This document shows positions 46,275 to 59,313 of a stretch of DNA of 64,000 nt, piece after piece. Numbering within the stretch: the stretch's first letter is position 1; every line of letters begins with the position of its first letter. The notes under the pieces are model-generated. The model ran no database searches. It saw only the letters and a program-made list of their open reading frames with translations, and had not been told where the DNA came from. This DNA is from Galeruca laticollis (Eukaryota > Arthropoda > Insecta > Coleoptera > Chrysomelidae): positions 170,992,445 to 171,056,444 of the forward strand of contig OY998176.1 of NCBI GenBank assembly GCA_963921935.1, read 5' to 3'. A program made the position numbers and the translations under genes.

Positions 46275-48960
46275 CTACCTGCGAGATTGGCTTGCAGCAA
46301 AGTCGTTAACAATGTCTGTATAGTCAATTTTTGATGTTAAATCACTTTCAATTGGCAAAACTGCTAAAGGGTTTAATCTGGCCTCGTCCGTGCTACACCG
46401 CAAATATGTTTTTATACGTTTCAAAGTAGGAAATGAGCGTTCAGCGGAACAAACAGACACCGCCACAGATACAATTCAACATCAACGTTTGGAAAAAAAA
46501 TTCCAATTTTTTTCCCGAACTATAGTAATTGGGATAAAGAATATTTTCACTTTCCATATCCTTATTTTTGTTAAATACTTGACAGAAATGTGAACATTAA
46601 TTGGAAAATGAAATGTCTAAATCTTCCTCATAATATTCTCGAAGATAATTAGCTTAGTTAATTGATGGTACTTATTTACTTTCGTTCATGTTGCAAAAGA
46701 AATTAATCTAGGGAAAAGCATTTTCATAAGATGCCGATCTTTTTGTCAGTTCTATTTTGACTACATCTAGATTAGTAGGGCTTCACACGAGACGAGAGTA
46801 ACAAAAATCTCGTCTCGGTCTCGTCAATTCCCAAAAAAATTGAGTCTCGTTCAAGTCTCGGTCTCATCTCGTTACCAGTTGTCTCGTCTCGCTTAATTGT
46901 AAATAATAATTTATTTCTATATAATTATCGATCTTTAAAAAAAATCATTCAAATTTGAAAAATAAAATCTGCGAGGATAAGTATTCATGATAAGAGATGG
47001 GTTACTATAAGAAGCTTTAACCAGTTGAGGTAAAAATGTGAAAAAGTCATACTCGGTTATTGATTCATTTTCAAATTTACAATAAAATATTTCACAGATG
47101 GTCACCAGATTTTATATTTTGTAAAATATATTTTCTATGTAGACCTTTTCTGATTTTTCGAATGAGAACTTCATAAAAAATTTAAAGAGGCCAAAAACGA
47201 GACTCTCGGGTTGCCCTTTATGTGGGCTCGGTATCGCCCATAATATTTTCCAAATCGTCTCATCTCGTGTCGGAAAATCGAGACGAGAACGAGACGAGAC
47301 GAGAAAAATCTCGCTCTTGTATGAAACCCAATAGAACAGCATAAAAAGTTTCAACCCGTAATGTGTCCCTTCTTGAAAGCTTAGTGTCACCATCTCTAGT
47401 TCCATATGGCACAAGTTTGCGTTTTCAGCCACGATTGTGATCAGAATCATACGATTTTTCAGCAATTTATTTAGCCTTATTTAAATAAAACATAAACATA
47501 TTGTCATTTCTTGTAGAACCAGAAAACACACAAAAAAGCACATTCAGAACGCTGTGAATGACGTTTTATTCCTGCTGTTTCTGCACAAACAATTGGGTTT
47601 CAGCCAAACGTTCCTTCATTGACGTCAATGCCATTAAATACTCATTTCAGCTACTTTGTAAACTCAAAATAACAGACCACCTTGTACCGTCTATTCATTT
47701 TGGCACCTTCGCGTCTTGTCTTAAACTTTTTACTAATATTTCTCATCACCAAATAGATGCTGAGAAAAAGCTATAAAAACGTTGTGAAATGTCAAAAAAA
47801 GATAGAGCTTCTTTCACACATTCAGCCGCGCATACCCCAACAAAATTTAAAGAATCAGCTGCACAGGGTACGCAATGGGCAAGTGGATTTTTTTCTATAA
47901 TTCCTGCCTGTAAGCAATTATAACATCCAGACATATTACTCTGCATGTTACTGACCCCGAAATTTTTTCAGCTCAATATTGTGGTTATCTAATTTAGAAA
48001 TTACAACGTTTTCTAATTCTTCCGATTCATGCCCGACGTTAGCCAAAAAGCCAACAAAACGCTCCACGGATTAACCATTTTGTTGAACATTCCATAAAAT
48101 GTTTGATAATTGATCCACATGAGAAATATGGGGTGTTGAATCCTCTAGAATTGAATAATACTTTGACAGTTTTATTTCATCCACAATCTCATTCACAACT
48201 TTCTTCGACATTAACTCAATTGATTACCCACATATTGTGGAAGATAAATAAGATGTTTTATCATTTCCAGGATTTCCAGACTCTGTTATGTGTTTGGGTA
48301 AGAATGGGTCGAATTCCGGTAACAATTCCAAAGACACCATAAACTTTCCATTTTTTACATCATATAATTCCTCAGACGATCCTCTAAATGATAATTTTTA
48401 ACCACAGCGACTACTCTTTGTCATACATTCCTCCAATATTCAGTTTCATTTTTAATTTGTTGATTCAATAACTTATCGATTGTGCCAGCAGAATGTCATC
48501 TTTGTAAGAATGTAACTTGACACTTGGCATGTTCTTTCGAATTTTCATGTAGATTTAAAATTTTGTGCACATTACTCCAATCGATCAAAGCAGAAAATTG
48601 AAAATTTTCGTAGTTGTAGTTCCTCATTTACTAGTTTTCTGCTGAAAACTCTCTTTTGCAGAGAACGTATGGTTTTGCCTCCAATGGTCTTCGTTGATGA
48701 ACAATTTCTATCATTATTTTGATCGATGCTTTCTTTTGATATCAAATATTCTAAGTAGCATTTTTTATTGTCTATTTCGCTGAGTACTCACACCAACATG
48801 CTCATTTTTATAACTCATAAGATACCTATCAAGCTCATGGTCATGATCATCTTCAGCATATCCTGTGTTGTCTTCTACTACTTCCAATAGCAGAGAATCT
48901 GTTACGCTTGTATCGATCTCTTTGCAACGGTACTACATCAAGGTTCAGGTTAGAAGTCAT
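46275..48960 (-). pseudogene. hAT-family transposase, heavily decayed
   Basis: Minus strand, N to C from high to low coordinates. It starts with a region like the TTF/DUF4371-type N-terminus (about 48500-48900) and continues to SNMSGCYNCLQAGI and CAADSLNF (47746-47946). KRKLVPYGTRDGD follows (about 47400). The C-terminal dimerisation domain AERSFPTLKRIKTYLR...RLNPLAVL ends at 46275-46466. The last block is the diagnostic hAT C-terminal motif. Stops occur throughout and a MITE is inserted at 46778-47329. Confidence 0.83.
46778..47329. mobile_element. MITE-like element rich in CTCGTCTCG repeats
   Basis: The left end is GGGCTTCACACGAGACGAG. The right end read inverted is GGGTTTCATACAAGAGCGAG. 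GTCTCG/CGAGAC hexamers are clustered at both ends. There is no coding capacity. It splits the hAT pseudogene. Confidence 0.7.
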
Positions 48961-49136
48961 TTACATCATTTTCTTCTCACTGGGTAGATATAGACGGTTT
49001 TGTTAGAAAAATGATCCAGCTTTCCAGTTTTGTTAGTGACACAGTGGTGTTTTTTTAAGTTTTTTCGGTAGCCAAATTTTTATAATGTGCACCATTCAAT
49101 ATTTTCTGCCGTCACCTATTATTAAAATCATCGCCC
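48961..49136. other. short gap, nothing recognised
   Basis: No ORF or repeat identified. Confidence 0.4.
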
Positions 49137-49229
49137 GTGGCCCGTACTTCATTCAAAAAACCAATTTTCAGTTTTAATAACCTTAATACCCGCGAAAAAG
49201 AAAAATCTGCCACGATCGTCACGATCTCA

Positions 49230-49910
49230 CTGCCTGAAAACTACAATAAAGCTAAAATCCACACAATAACATCTCAATTTTACCGTGGCAGTTGTCACGG
49301 TAACCCTGAACAAAGAGGAAGCAAGGAAAGTATTAGAAGAAAACACTATTAAAATAGGACTGGCCAGATGTAATGCAGAGAAAAGGTTAAAGATTTTCCG
49401 GTGCTAAAAATGCTGGTCTTATGACCATCGAGCTGCAGAATGCCTTGGTCTAGACAGGACCAAGGATTGCCAAATGGAGGAGGCTTGCCCTCTCTGTAAA
49501 ACGGAAGGACATAAAGCCGACAGCAATAAATGCGGGGCGCTTAAGCAAGCACTATCTCAAGCGAGAAAAGCCCGAAAGACTAGCCAGCAGGCAAATGAGT
49601 ACAGATCCGAATCCAGTGAAAGAACAAGCACAAACAAGCACTAGCAGAGGAGTAGGAGCCGTGATGGATGCAGGTCAGATCACAGAGCTCATCGTCGGAA
49701 CAGAAAAGGTAACAGAAAGGATTGAGGCGAGGTACGCACTTTCACTCCCTAATAATGGACAAGAACATGGTAATGGCAAAGAGAAGCCACCTCGGAGGTA
49801 TTTGGGGCACAGCTTATCACATAGTAATGGGAAAACTGAAGAGGGAATCAATAAAGATAACAGGAGATTTTGAAGAGAAAATAATTAATACCCTATTTGT
49901 TCAAGATTAA
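49230..49910 (+). pseudogene. R1-type LINE fragments (ORF1 knuckles, ORF2 piece)
   Basis: Frameshifted ORF1 end: LARCNAEKRLK, a disrupted first knuckle with YDHRAAECLG, then CPLCKTEGHKADSNKC. Two to three CCHC knuckles of this spacing are typical of R1/Jockey-type LINE ORF1. After a jump, 49722-49910 carries WGTAYHIVMGKLKRE and EEKIINTLF, which resembles the stretch between endonuclease and RT in R1-type ORF2. Internally deleted and inactive. Confidence 0.6.
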
Positions 49911-50569
49911 AAAATCTTGAATTATATTGTTTAGGATGCTTCTAAAAATATGTAAGATATTTGTATGTTACTTCTTTTCGTCATTGTATATATTTAAAGC
50001 GTAAATTCATTTCAGTTGTTAGCGCTGTAAAAATGTGTAAAAGAATTGATAGACCTTTTGTATTATTATGAATTCAAAGGGTAGTTACACTTTATTCGCA
50101 GCTTTCATTAAATACCTTTAAAATATTACGTTTTGCAATAATAATTGTAAATAGTTTTGTTTGAGCATTGAGAGAACACATTTTGAAAGTCGACATATTG
50201 TCGCATTGTGTTTGAAATCCTATAGTTGGAAATTTAGGAAAATGTCACATTTCGCACTATTATCTATTGTATTGTAATACCCCTAAAGCAAGACTATAAT
50301 TGTAACTTATTGTCATTTTGTGCGTGAATATTTATGGTCGATGTTCGGAAGATTGTAAAAAACATTTTAATTACCGTTCTTAGTAAAAAGGTTACAATTG
50401 CTATTGGAGTATTCAATAGAAATTGAAATATCTATGAAGGCGTCCATTGTTCATTCTTGTCGATGAACCGGACGAGTCAAATGATACTGGCCAATAGGAA
50501 ATGTTTATTTCCGTTTGGTCAACCCAATCCACGAGTAAACACGCCCCTTGCAGATTTCTATTTAACACG
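49911..50569. other. no recognised gene
   Basis: AT-rich, no ORF. It may be part of a solo LTR together with the repeats that follow, but no terminal pair was established. Confidence 0.35.
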
Positions 50570-50595
50570 TCTTACAACGTGAAGAAATCAGTTCT

Positions 50596-50830
50596 ACACT
50601 CATCGAAGCGAGTTCAATACTCGATAACAAAGTCAGTTTTCATACTCATCGAAGCGAGTTCAATACTCAACAACAAAATCAGTTTTTCAATACTCATCGA
50701 AGCGAGCTTACAACTCGATAACGAAATCAGTTCTACTACTCATCGACGCGAGTTCAACACTCGAAATCAGTTCAATACTCGAGCCAGTTCATAACTCAGT
50801 TCAACACTCAATCAAGTTCATCGAGTCGTC
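50596..50830. repeat. degenerate minisatellite, CATCGAAGCGAGTTCAATACTCG units
   Basis: At least four imperfect units of about 40-60 bp share ACTCATCGA(A/C)GCGAG(T/C)T, AACTCGATAAC and AAATCAGTT elements. The overlapping open frame is a product of the repeat. Confidence 0.85.
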
Positions 50831-51189
50831 GTTACATATCGAAGTAACTTCACTCAAAGTCAAACAATCAGAGATACTAAGTCTAACACATCGTTACTTA
50901 GTTTCTATACGAGACAAGTGAATATTCATCAAATCGAAACATAAAGTGTCTTCCGATCTGAAACCACCGAAGTTCAACATTCATAACTTTGTACCATGCT
51001 TGTAAATTTGTACATAATAAATCATGAATTTCGACATTAATTTTGTCAAATTAAGATTGTTTATCTACCCAATGAACACACACACGTGTAATATACGTTT
51101 ATATGTGGTAGCTGACTTTGATTAAACGTTACTGGTTGAATTTTGCAACGTGACATTCGGAACCCATATTCAACCAAACGTTGATTCTA

Positions 51190-52345
51190 CCTATAATCAA
51201 CGTATATGACTCAACTCATCACTATCCACTACCGTGATGATACGTGTCCACACCGTGCTTATGTCAACGTATATTCAATCAGAAGTGAAAACATTACATA
51301 AACGTTGAATATGACACTACTCAATAACCCTAACCTCTGAGCAACGTATATTCTACGTTTAAATAACTCTTTTTTTCTAGGTTTAAAAAACATCGTGGAA
51401 ATTACGTTGTTGATCCGTTGAATGAAGGACTTAATAACAACTAAATAATTTACGTTACCTTAAGACAACGTTTCTTATTACTTATTATTCAACGTTTTTG
51501 ACTACCATTCTGCACTACTATCATGAAACGTGTCCTCATCGTGCTTTCTCAACGTATATTAAATCAGAAGTTAGAAACAATACATAAACGTTGAATATAT
51601 CACTACTCCATAACTCGAAGCTTTGAACAACCTATATTCTACGTTTAAATAACCCTTCTTTTCTACGTTCATTAAACTTTATGAAAGTTGTCTTTTTGAT
51701 CCGTTGAAAAAAAGAACTTAATAACAACAAAAGCGTTTACTTCACCTTGAGACAACGTTTGTTATTACTTATTATTCAACGTTGTTGACTACTATCATAA
51801 AACGTGTCCTCATCGTGCTTTCTCAACGTATATACAATTAGAAGTTAAAAACATCACATAAACGTTGAATATAACGCTACTCAGTACCTCGAAGCTTCGA
51901 GCAACCAATATTCGACGTTTCTGTATCCCTTTTTATCTACGTTCATTTAACTTTATGAAAATTACGACATTAACCCGTTGAATGGAGAACTAGATACCAA
52001 CTACATTATTCACGTAACTTTGAGACAACGTTTCTGACTCCATATTATTCAAAGTTGTTGACTACCTCTCTTCACTACCATTGTGAAACGTGTCATCATC
52101 ATAATTTCTCAATCAATATTCAATCAGAAGTTACATAAACGTTGAATATACCTTCACAATAACTCGAAACTTTTAACAACTTATATTCTACGTTTGAATA
52201 ACTCATTTTTTCTAAGTTCATTAAATTTTATGAGAATTACGTTCTTGGTCCGTTGAATAAAGAAGTTAATAACAACTACATAATTCACTTTATGTTCCGA
52301 CCACGTCTCATATTGCTTATTATTCAACGTTGATAGGTAGGTACG
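51190..52345. repeat. about 280-bp tandem repeat array, four units
   Basis: The block ACGTGTC..CATCGTGCTT..TCAACGTATATT recurs at about 51243, 51529, 51803 and 52089, spacing 286, 274 and 286 bp. It is followed each time by TACATAAACGTTGAATAT and later TTATTATTCAACGTT. Units are diverged by point changes and small indels. The flanks to about 52750 keep scattered CAACGTT motifs. Confidence 0.88.
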
Positions 52346-54940
52346 TTGAAAACCGATTGCTTCAGCAACTTGACTTCTGCAGTGATAGGTAGTTTTCATT
52401 GGACATTTTCAACTTTAATTCAATTGAATACATACATCGTGCAAAATAAATTGAATGTGAAATTTTTCATAATATGTGATTCGTGTTCTACGTTTTAGCA
52501 CACAATGGAAAAACTCTACTGAAAATGTGCAATAGCCTTATCAACATTATATTCGGTAAATTCGTGATGGGTTATATATCTTCAACATAAATTCATCCAG
52601 ATCAAAGCAACGTACAGACGACCCCCCTTCAACGTTTTCTCTTAGTGGTGTACTAACGTTGATCCAATTATAAAAATATTAAGTTGTTTCAATGTTTTTT
52701 CTTCAACGTTCTTTATACGTTGATAAATAATTTATAAAATTCATGTTTCTATTGCATTTTTACTCGATTAATGAAAGTAATAGGTATGTCATGTAATTAT
52801 TAATCAACCTTGTTAAATCCATCTTCTTCGTCACATCTAAAGATAATTTAGTTCCATGAAAATTGAATATGTTGAATAGCAATGGAACGTTTTCGCAACT
52901 TGATTGCCAAGTGTATTTCGTTGCATCAAACATAATGATTTTAAAAAATCTATAATAACTAATATTTTATATTTACTCTTCATTTTCTTGTCATCATTGT
53001 TTGAGTATTTATCATTAAACATATGGGGCCTATGATTATAACTCTACAGCATACCTGTATCAATCATTCATGGAGGGACTTTATGGATATTCTTAATATA
53101 TTCATAGATTACAACTCCGTGGCAACATGCACGGTCAGTATAGTGGGAGAATCTCGTTGAACCAACACTCGAAATAGTCACCATTTTGCATTTCCCGAAG
53201 CTTGTGTGTGCACGTGCTTGTTCGAGTGATTCTAATTTGTAAGTACCTTGTAAATATTTTCTATATAACTGAATTCGGTATTGCACAAACTAAAAATATT
53301 TCCTTTTTGAAATTCTTATTCATTCTCAATTTACGGGTAATTAAGGTAGGTAAGTGTTAATCTCTAATATTTAGTACAGTTGACTTCAATAATCTTGTCG
53401 GGGCTGTAAGGTATAAACGCTTTTTACAGTGATGCTGAGTAAATATTATCACAGTCCCTCATCGGTAAGTACTCTCACACAATACTATGTTTTACAAAAT
53501 CATAATTTCCTGTCGAACAATGTCTATCCAATTTTAATAGGTTGATATTATCGAAAATAGGTAGATGACAAACGTTGAATTCTGGTAGGTACAAATATAG
53601 TAGAAAATATAATTAATTGAAATAGATAGATTTATGAAGATTGAGTATCAGAAGTTTCCCAACTAGGTAGTTTGAATAAAAACTTTTTTCATTCATTTTA
53701 TACCTAGAAACTTAAACTTATTTTTTATAATTCGCGTATAGTACTTTCCATCACATGACAAGCGCAAGCGCAGCAGCCATATTGAAAAAGCGGTAGTTTA
53801 ATAGTTTCGAACTGGTTTGTGCAATAATGGCTGGAAATGCAATATTATCTCCACAAAAAATCCATTATTTAAAGAAATTATTGATGGGCTGTATTTGTTG
53901 ACAAATTCAGTTAAACGCATAGTTGTTAGAGATGAAAATCTGGTTAAAGTGTCATGAACGTTCTCAACAAGGCAAAATAAGTGTGCTATTTGAGAGGTTA
54001 TTAGCTGTCATTACAATCTATTATTTAAATAAAATTAGGCGAATAATAATAATTATTAAGCAAGTTTACCCTTATTAACCATAATTAATTATTGTTAGCA
54101 CATGTAGAAATTAACATCTAGGTTGATAATTAAAATTATGAATAATATCTATTGAAATTAAAAAAAAATGTATGTTCATGACTTTGAATGTATGCACTAG
54201 TAACGAAAACACGAAGTATGAGACACGTTCCAAGAAGATAATCGATTACCTTCAAAGATTCTGGATATGACTTTGCGTTTTTCTGCACACATTTAAATGT
54301 TTTTTCGAATATGAATACTATATTTCCACTCAACATTATAAATTTTCAGGTAACACGATTGAAATCAATTGGCGCAATCACTCCGGAAGATCACATTAGT
54401 AGGATTTTGAGATTTTTGTTAACCAACGAGCTGGCTACCCTTTATAACTGGTAGGGCAGTGATAAAACCGCTTCCAGGGATACCCGTGTAATCCAACTAA
54501 TTTATGGTATGGTGCAGATATTTTGTTTGTCATACAATTATTATACAATGCATTCCATTTAAAACGAGCCACACTGAAAAACTTTGGATACAATTATTTT
54601 CAGATATAATAAAAAACACGTCCACAATGATACACAGAGGGATACATTTTGTCATATTCAAACTGATGTAACTTTCACATGCTCTGTGAGTGCGATACTG
54701 AAAGTTAAATTGAGTGTGAATATGTCAAAATGTGTCCTCCTGTGGTTAAAGTGTTTTAATTTTTCCTAAAAGTTATTGAGCGTGGCTCTTGTTTCGAATG
54801 CAATGCACTGTGTCAATTATTTTCTGCAGTTACCGTAAAAAAATAATTTGCAGCTGCAACGGACATAGAGATAGGCGATGCCACTAAAGATTGCAAAAAA
54901 GAGGATGTACGATGCGAACAAATCGAAAAGAAGAAATCCT
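52346..54940. other. no recognised gene
   Basis: AT-rich sequence. Short open frames show no family features. A GC-richer patch at 53755-53830, followed by an ATG at 53827, opens only a short frame. Confidence 0.4.
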
Positions 54941-55175
54941 TGAATGGAACATTCATATTTGTTCAATTTTGAACAAAATATTTTTAAGTTTAAAGGAATA
55001 TAGGTTTAGTTTATTTCTATGAATTTTTCATTATTTTTATGTTTTGGATGGAACAATCATATTTATTCAATTTTCAACAAATAATTTTTAAGTTTAAAGG
55101 AATATTAGTTTATTTTTTCAATTTTTTATTATTTTTATGTTCTGAATGAAACATTCATATTCAATCAATTCGTTC
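54941..55175. repeat. tandem duplication, about 100-bp unit, 2.3 copies
   Basis: Units start at about 54941, 55045 and 55143 (TGAATGGAACATTCATATT-type start; TTTTTAAGTTTAAAGGAATAT in the middle). The third unit is partial. Confidence 0.85.
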
Positions 55176-55189
55176 TAATGTCGAAACTT

Positions 55190-55925
55190 CAGTCAACCTA
55201 CTCTCTCATGTAAACAGTACAGTATTGTTGTCTACGGCTACGATTGATGTTAAAGAGAGCCAAGGTCGTTATCAGTCTGTTGGAGTTCTTCTTGATAGTA
55301 CCAGTTAGTGTCACTCCATTTCTGCTAAATGTTGTAATAAACTTGATATGACGAACTTTTCTCTCTCTCTTCGGAAATAAGGGGTGTTGGTCAAATCTCG
55401 TCTCAGGCTAGGCAAGGGGTTATTTGTACTATTAAATCACGAGATGCTCTGGAACATCTTCTCACTTTATACTTGTCATTTTTCCGCAAATCTGCTCTGA
55501 TATGCCCATTGTCTCTATATCTAAGCCTCATTTTTAGAAATTCGCAAACATACGACTTGCAGATTCTCAATTCATGCATTTTCTTCCCGTAGACATGATT
55601 CTAGGTGTTGGCGTGTTTGCAAATGTTCAGAGATTGCTTTAATAAGTCTTCAATTGATAAACCCATTGCTTACGATACGATTTTTGATTGAATAATTAGG
55701 GGAAAAGTTCATCATACGTCAAATCAGATAGCTCATTAGTTTTTTACTTCCGCTGAATTATCTCTAGAAAGTGAAGTTAACAGATTTTGGGAAATTGATT
55801 CCATACCCTCTGGCTCTCATTATCATCTGATGATCTCTTAGCCGAAACGTTGTTTTTAGGCTCCATGCGTCAGGATTCTACTGGACGTTTCGTAGAATAT
55901 CTCTTTTTTCGCAGTAGTAATGCCG
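55190..55925 (+). pseudogene. BEL/Pao protease and pre-RT region
   Basis: STVLLSTATIDVK, then an aspartic protease site reading LLDSTS (family: D-S-G-S). Next are DMILGVGVFAN and, after decay, WEIDSIP...LSSDDLLAETLF..SMRQDSTGRFVEYLFF, the conserved segment between protease and RT in BEL/Pao pol. The strand is the same as the gag at 38190-46215, so both may derive from one disrupted element. That is inference. Frameshifts and stops are present. Confidence 0.72.
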
Positions 55926-55969
55926 TAATAGTGAAACCATGTAAACGATGACCGTGGACAAAACAATTA

Positions 55970-57075
55970 ACATTTAGTTTTTGAGAGTTTGCTAAATTTA
56001 ACTGTCAATTGTATTCTGTTTGGCACAACATCTGGATTATTGTTGCGGGACTCTGTCATAATACGTCCAAGTTTTTTATAAATTGAGCATTCTTTTCTTG
56101 GCTTCGGACTGTCGCGTTGGTAGTGGCCAGAATAATTGCAATTGTAGCAATCATTTTTTCGAAATTTTTGGTATTTTTCTACGTTCTCAGAACGTTGTAA
56201 GTTATTGATCCTTCTATCGAAATCCTTACGAGAGGTATAGGATTAGGATTATTAGCAGCAACAGCAGGAATTTCGTCAGTCAACGCAGAAAAATATTCTT
56301 TATAGAGGTCCTCCGAGGTGCAGTACCGTCCTGCCATTGCTCGGGCTTGTATTGTTACATCATCATTGTCATCAAATAACACAGTGACTGTATATTTGCC
56401 AGTTAGTTCACACTGTCGTAAAAGTTGCATTTTCCCAAAAAAAATATTCAGTCCAACTTTCGTTAAATAGTTTATTACGTTTTAACATTGATTTAATGGA
56501 AGGTGGAAAATCTTGGTGATCAGGAAAAGTATTACTTAAATTCTCTTTCCACTGTACCCAATTATATTCATAGGAATTATAATACCATGACTGAGCTAAC
56601 CCTTTTAGTCTAATTTGCATATGATAAATCATAGTTGCTTCGTCCCATTTATTAACAGAAGCTAACTGCTCAATTTTAGCTTACCATTTTCATAACTCAT
56701 ATTAAACTTACCCGGGTTCAACTCAGAAATACAATTGGCTCGTATTGTGGCGTGAGGTACATTTTTATTCCTGTCCAATAATGTTACAACCGAGTCTTCC
56801 AAAAATTTCGATTCGTTGTTTGTCCCTGTCTGTAGTAGTCGTACTGCTGTTTCTTGTAGCGTCTACAGTTCCAGCCAGTTCTACAACAGATTCGTTTTGT
56901 GAAACTTCAGTAGCGCTTACAATTTCCGGCGTTGATCCTCGAAATTCTTCTAGAGTTTTTGCATTAGTTTTCTGTGTGTGCATTTGAGCCAATACCAAAA
57001 CATTTCTTTTCACGCGATTCCATTGCTTTTGACTTTCTGCCGGTTCGCTTGTAGAGGCGTGTATCTGAATCTGAG
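55970..57075 (-). pseudogene. gag: gypsy-type gag with one CCHC knuckle
   Basis: N-terminal part 57075-56765 (acidic, low complexity). After an in-frame TAG near 56765 and shifts, it reads EATMIYHMQIRLKGLAQSWYY, WKENLSNTFP and SWTEYFF. Then LLRQCELTG, ITIQARAMAGRYC-like sequence and, after a stop, a knuckle CYNCNYSGHYQRDSPK (last Cys to Ser). This is the Retrotrans_gag order. The pol gene that should follow at lower coordinates is absent, and BEL/Pao sequence lies there instead. Confidence 0.75.
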
Positions 57076-57405
57076 CTGCTAAGGATTTTTATAAGTCGCA
57101 AGTGGAATACAAAATTAATAAGAACGGTATACTGAAAACGGTCAATATATCAAATACATTAATACGTAAAGACAGACGTCAAAACTGAAAGATACTGCCA
57201 ATTGATACAAGACATCCGTTATGCATTCCATAGCAACGGCTGTGCTTATAAAGTCGTCGAGGACAACAGGGCTATCTTTTATTTTGTTTCATATGTGTGC
57301 TTCTTTCTCTTCCCTTTCTGTGATTTTGAGGGTGAAGATTCATATCTACTGCTAGGTTTAGTTTCAGTTTCACCAAAACTGCTCTCGGCTTTTTAGTCTT
57401 ATTTC
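57076..57405. other. no recognised gene
   Basis: Possibly leader of the gag above on minus. No LTR was identified. Confidence 0.3.
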
Positions 57406-57517
57406 AGAATGAAATAGGACTATTGTAGAGAGTAGCATGACGCGACTTCGGAGAAATTTCTATGCAGTTTTTCGTTTTGGTGTTCCTAGATGCCAAAATC
57501 ACCCTCCGTTCAAAAGG

Positions 57518-57520
<3 letters not shown>
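57406..57520 (+). repeat. inverted repeat, left copy
   Basis: AGAATGAAATAGG...CAAAAGGTT. It matches the reverse complement of 63888-64000 with about 6 differences. A (TA)n array lies on its inner side, as it does for the partner. Confidence 0.9.

Positions 57521-57522
<2 letters not shown>

Positions 57523-57585
<63 letters not shown>
57523..57585. repeat. (TA)n microsatellite
   Basis: Uninterrupted TA run beside the inverted repeat. Confidence 0.97.
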
Positions 57586-57588
<3 letters not shown>

Positions 57589-59237
57589 AACAGTATAAAC
57601 TGTCCATAAGAAAGACAAACCGTATTACTCCTTAACAATATTATTTAATGACACATTCAAATAAACCTCAATTTTGTTATAGTTCAAAAACAATGTTCTT
57701 AATATTAGATCTCACATAGAGGAAGATAAATTATTGTCAATAAGATTCAAGTTCATAATGTATTCTTTCAGAATGATAAAATATTAGAGTCTAAATTGTT
57801 ATAAGTAATCCATAGGGATGAAATGCATCGTACTAGGTAGTCATATAATAACATGTGTATTATAATTAATCTATTTACTAACAAGATGGGTTAAGTTATG
57901 TATGGACTATCCTAATTACTCTTGTTAGGAAATATTAAAGCAAAAATGAGTGAAACTTTCATTTAATATTGAAACAATGTAATTTATTGTAAATCGAAGA
58001 GGTTAAATAATCTAGGAAATATTTCTTTGAAATATTTGTATTCAACACAAAGTATGTGACACCAGAAGGAAGCAGTACTAAACAGTAGTCAAGTGTTTCA
58101 CTATAAACAGTAATATAGGGTGAAAAAGTGTATCTAATGAGAAAAACTAAAACTTGAGATTCAATATCAAGAACTGTCAAACTCATATTTATTTATAAAA
58201 TTTCGGACCTAATAACAATTTTGGGGAAAAAGGACATACTTTGGGTAATATAGTAGATCGTAACCTTTAATTTTAATATGTTTAAAATTAGTTTTTAGAA
58301 AAATTCATATTTTTTATATGTAATAAGTGAGGTTATGTTAATCAAATTTGTCCAGGCAGTCGGTATTTGAACGTGGTAGACGGAGCTGTGTATCATTTTT
58401 GCTCCACAGTCATTTGTTTCCATGACGTAGATTAACAGAGGTAACTATAATAAAAAAGGAATCGTTAAGTTTGTTTACCTGTCGAGAAGTGACAGCAAAA
58501 TTTATGTTGACGTAGAAAATAGATAATTTGAACATTATATGACATAAATCATTATCAGAAATCTATATGGAAGAGTATTTTTCAATAATATAATTTCGTT
58601 TGTAACCTGTTATCCGGAAGAAGAGTTTCCTAGCAGATGAATTCGCATATCCACTGCGAATTGCCAAATGCCATAGTGGTTTACATAGTCAATTGCTGAT
58701 GGACAACTAAAATAAAAACAATAAAGATATCATCTCTTGGTAAGTTTATTCATAATTTACTTACCCTAAATTCAATCCATAATATTAATCCGAACAACAA
58801 CAGAAGACAGTCAAGATAAATCTGAATACAATTGCAAGGTTAAGTTTGACGTAACGAACTCGCACTAGATAAATGTTTCATAATGGGAAATTTCCCATCT
58901 ATTAAATTGTTTCGAATTATTTTCATAAGTTCATCATCTCTATTTTAAATATCTATGTAAATAAATGTATTTGTTTTTCTATATTGAAGTTTTAATGAAC
59001 AGTTTGTTTTGTTTTTAATTGGACAGTTATACAGTACAATCGAGGGCATAGAGTAAACTTATTTGTCTATGTTCGAGAGTTTTACTAATCTCCATGACCC
59101 GTACGCCTTGAGAGGAATCACATGCTCAAATATAATACCTACAGGGGTAGAATGAAAAGTATCAACGTCTCAGTCATCAAGAAATATAAACAATTATTTT
59201 TCTAAATTTATATAGGCGCCCAAAAGAAGAAGACGTA

Positions 59238-59239
<2 letters not shown>
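57586..59239. other. no recognised gene
   Basis: AT-rich. No ORF above 75 codons and no element motif recognised. Confidence 0.45.

Positions 59240-59313
<74 letters not shown>

Noticed and set aside
50501..50794. 97-codon ORF over the minisatellite
   Set aside because: The translation is a repeat product with no conserved domain.
53755..53950. Possible promoter and first exon of a host gene (GC-richer patch, then MAGNAILS...)
   Set aside because: The frame is short, no splice-linked continuation or domain could be seen.
59240..59310. CRISPR-like regular repeats in the TA zones
   Set aside because: Simple (TA)n microsatellites in a eukaryotic context, with no spacer structure.
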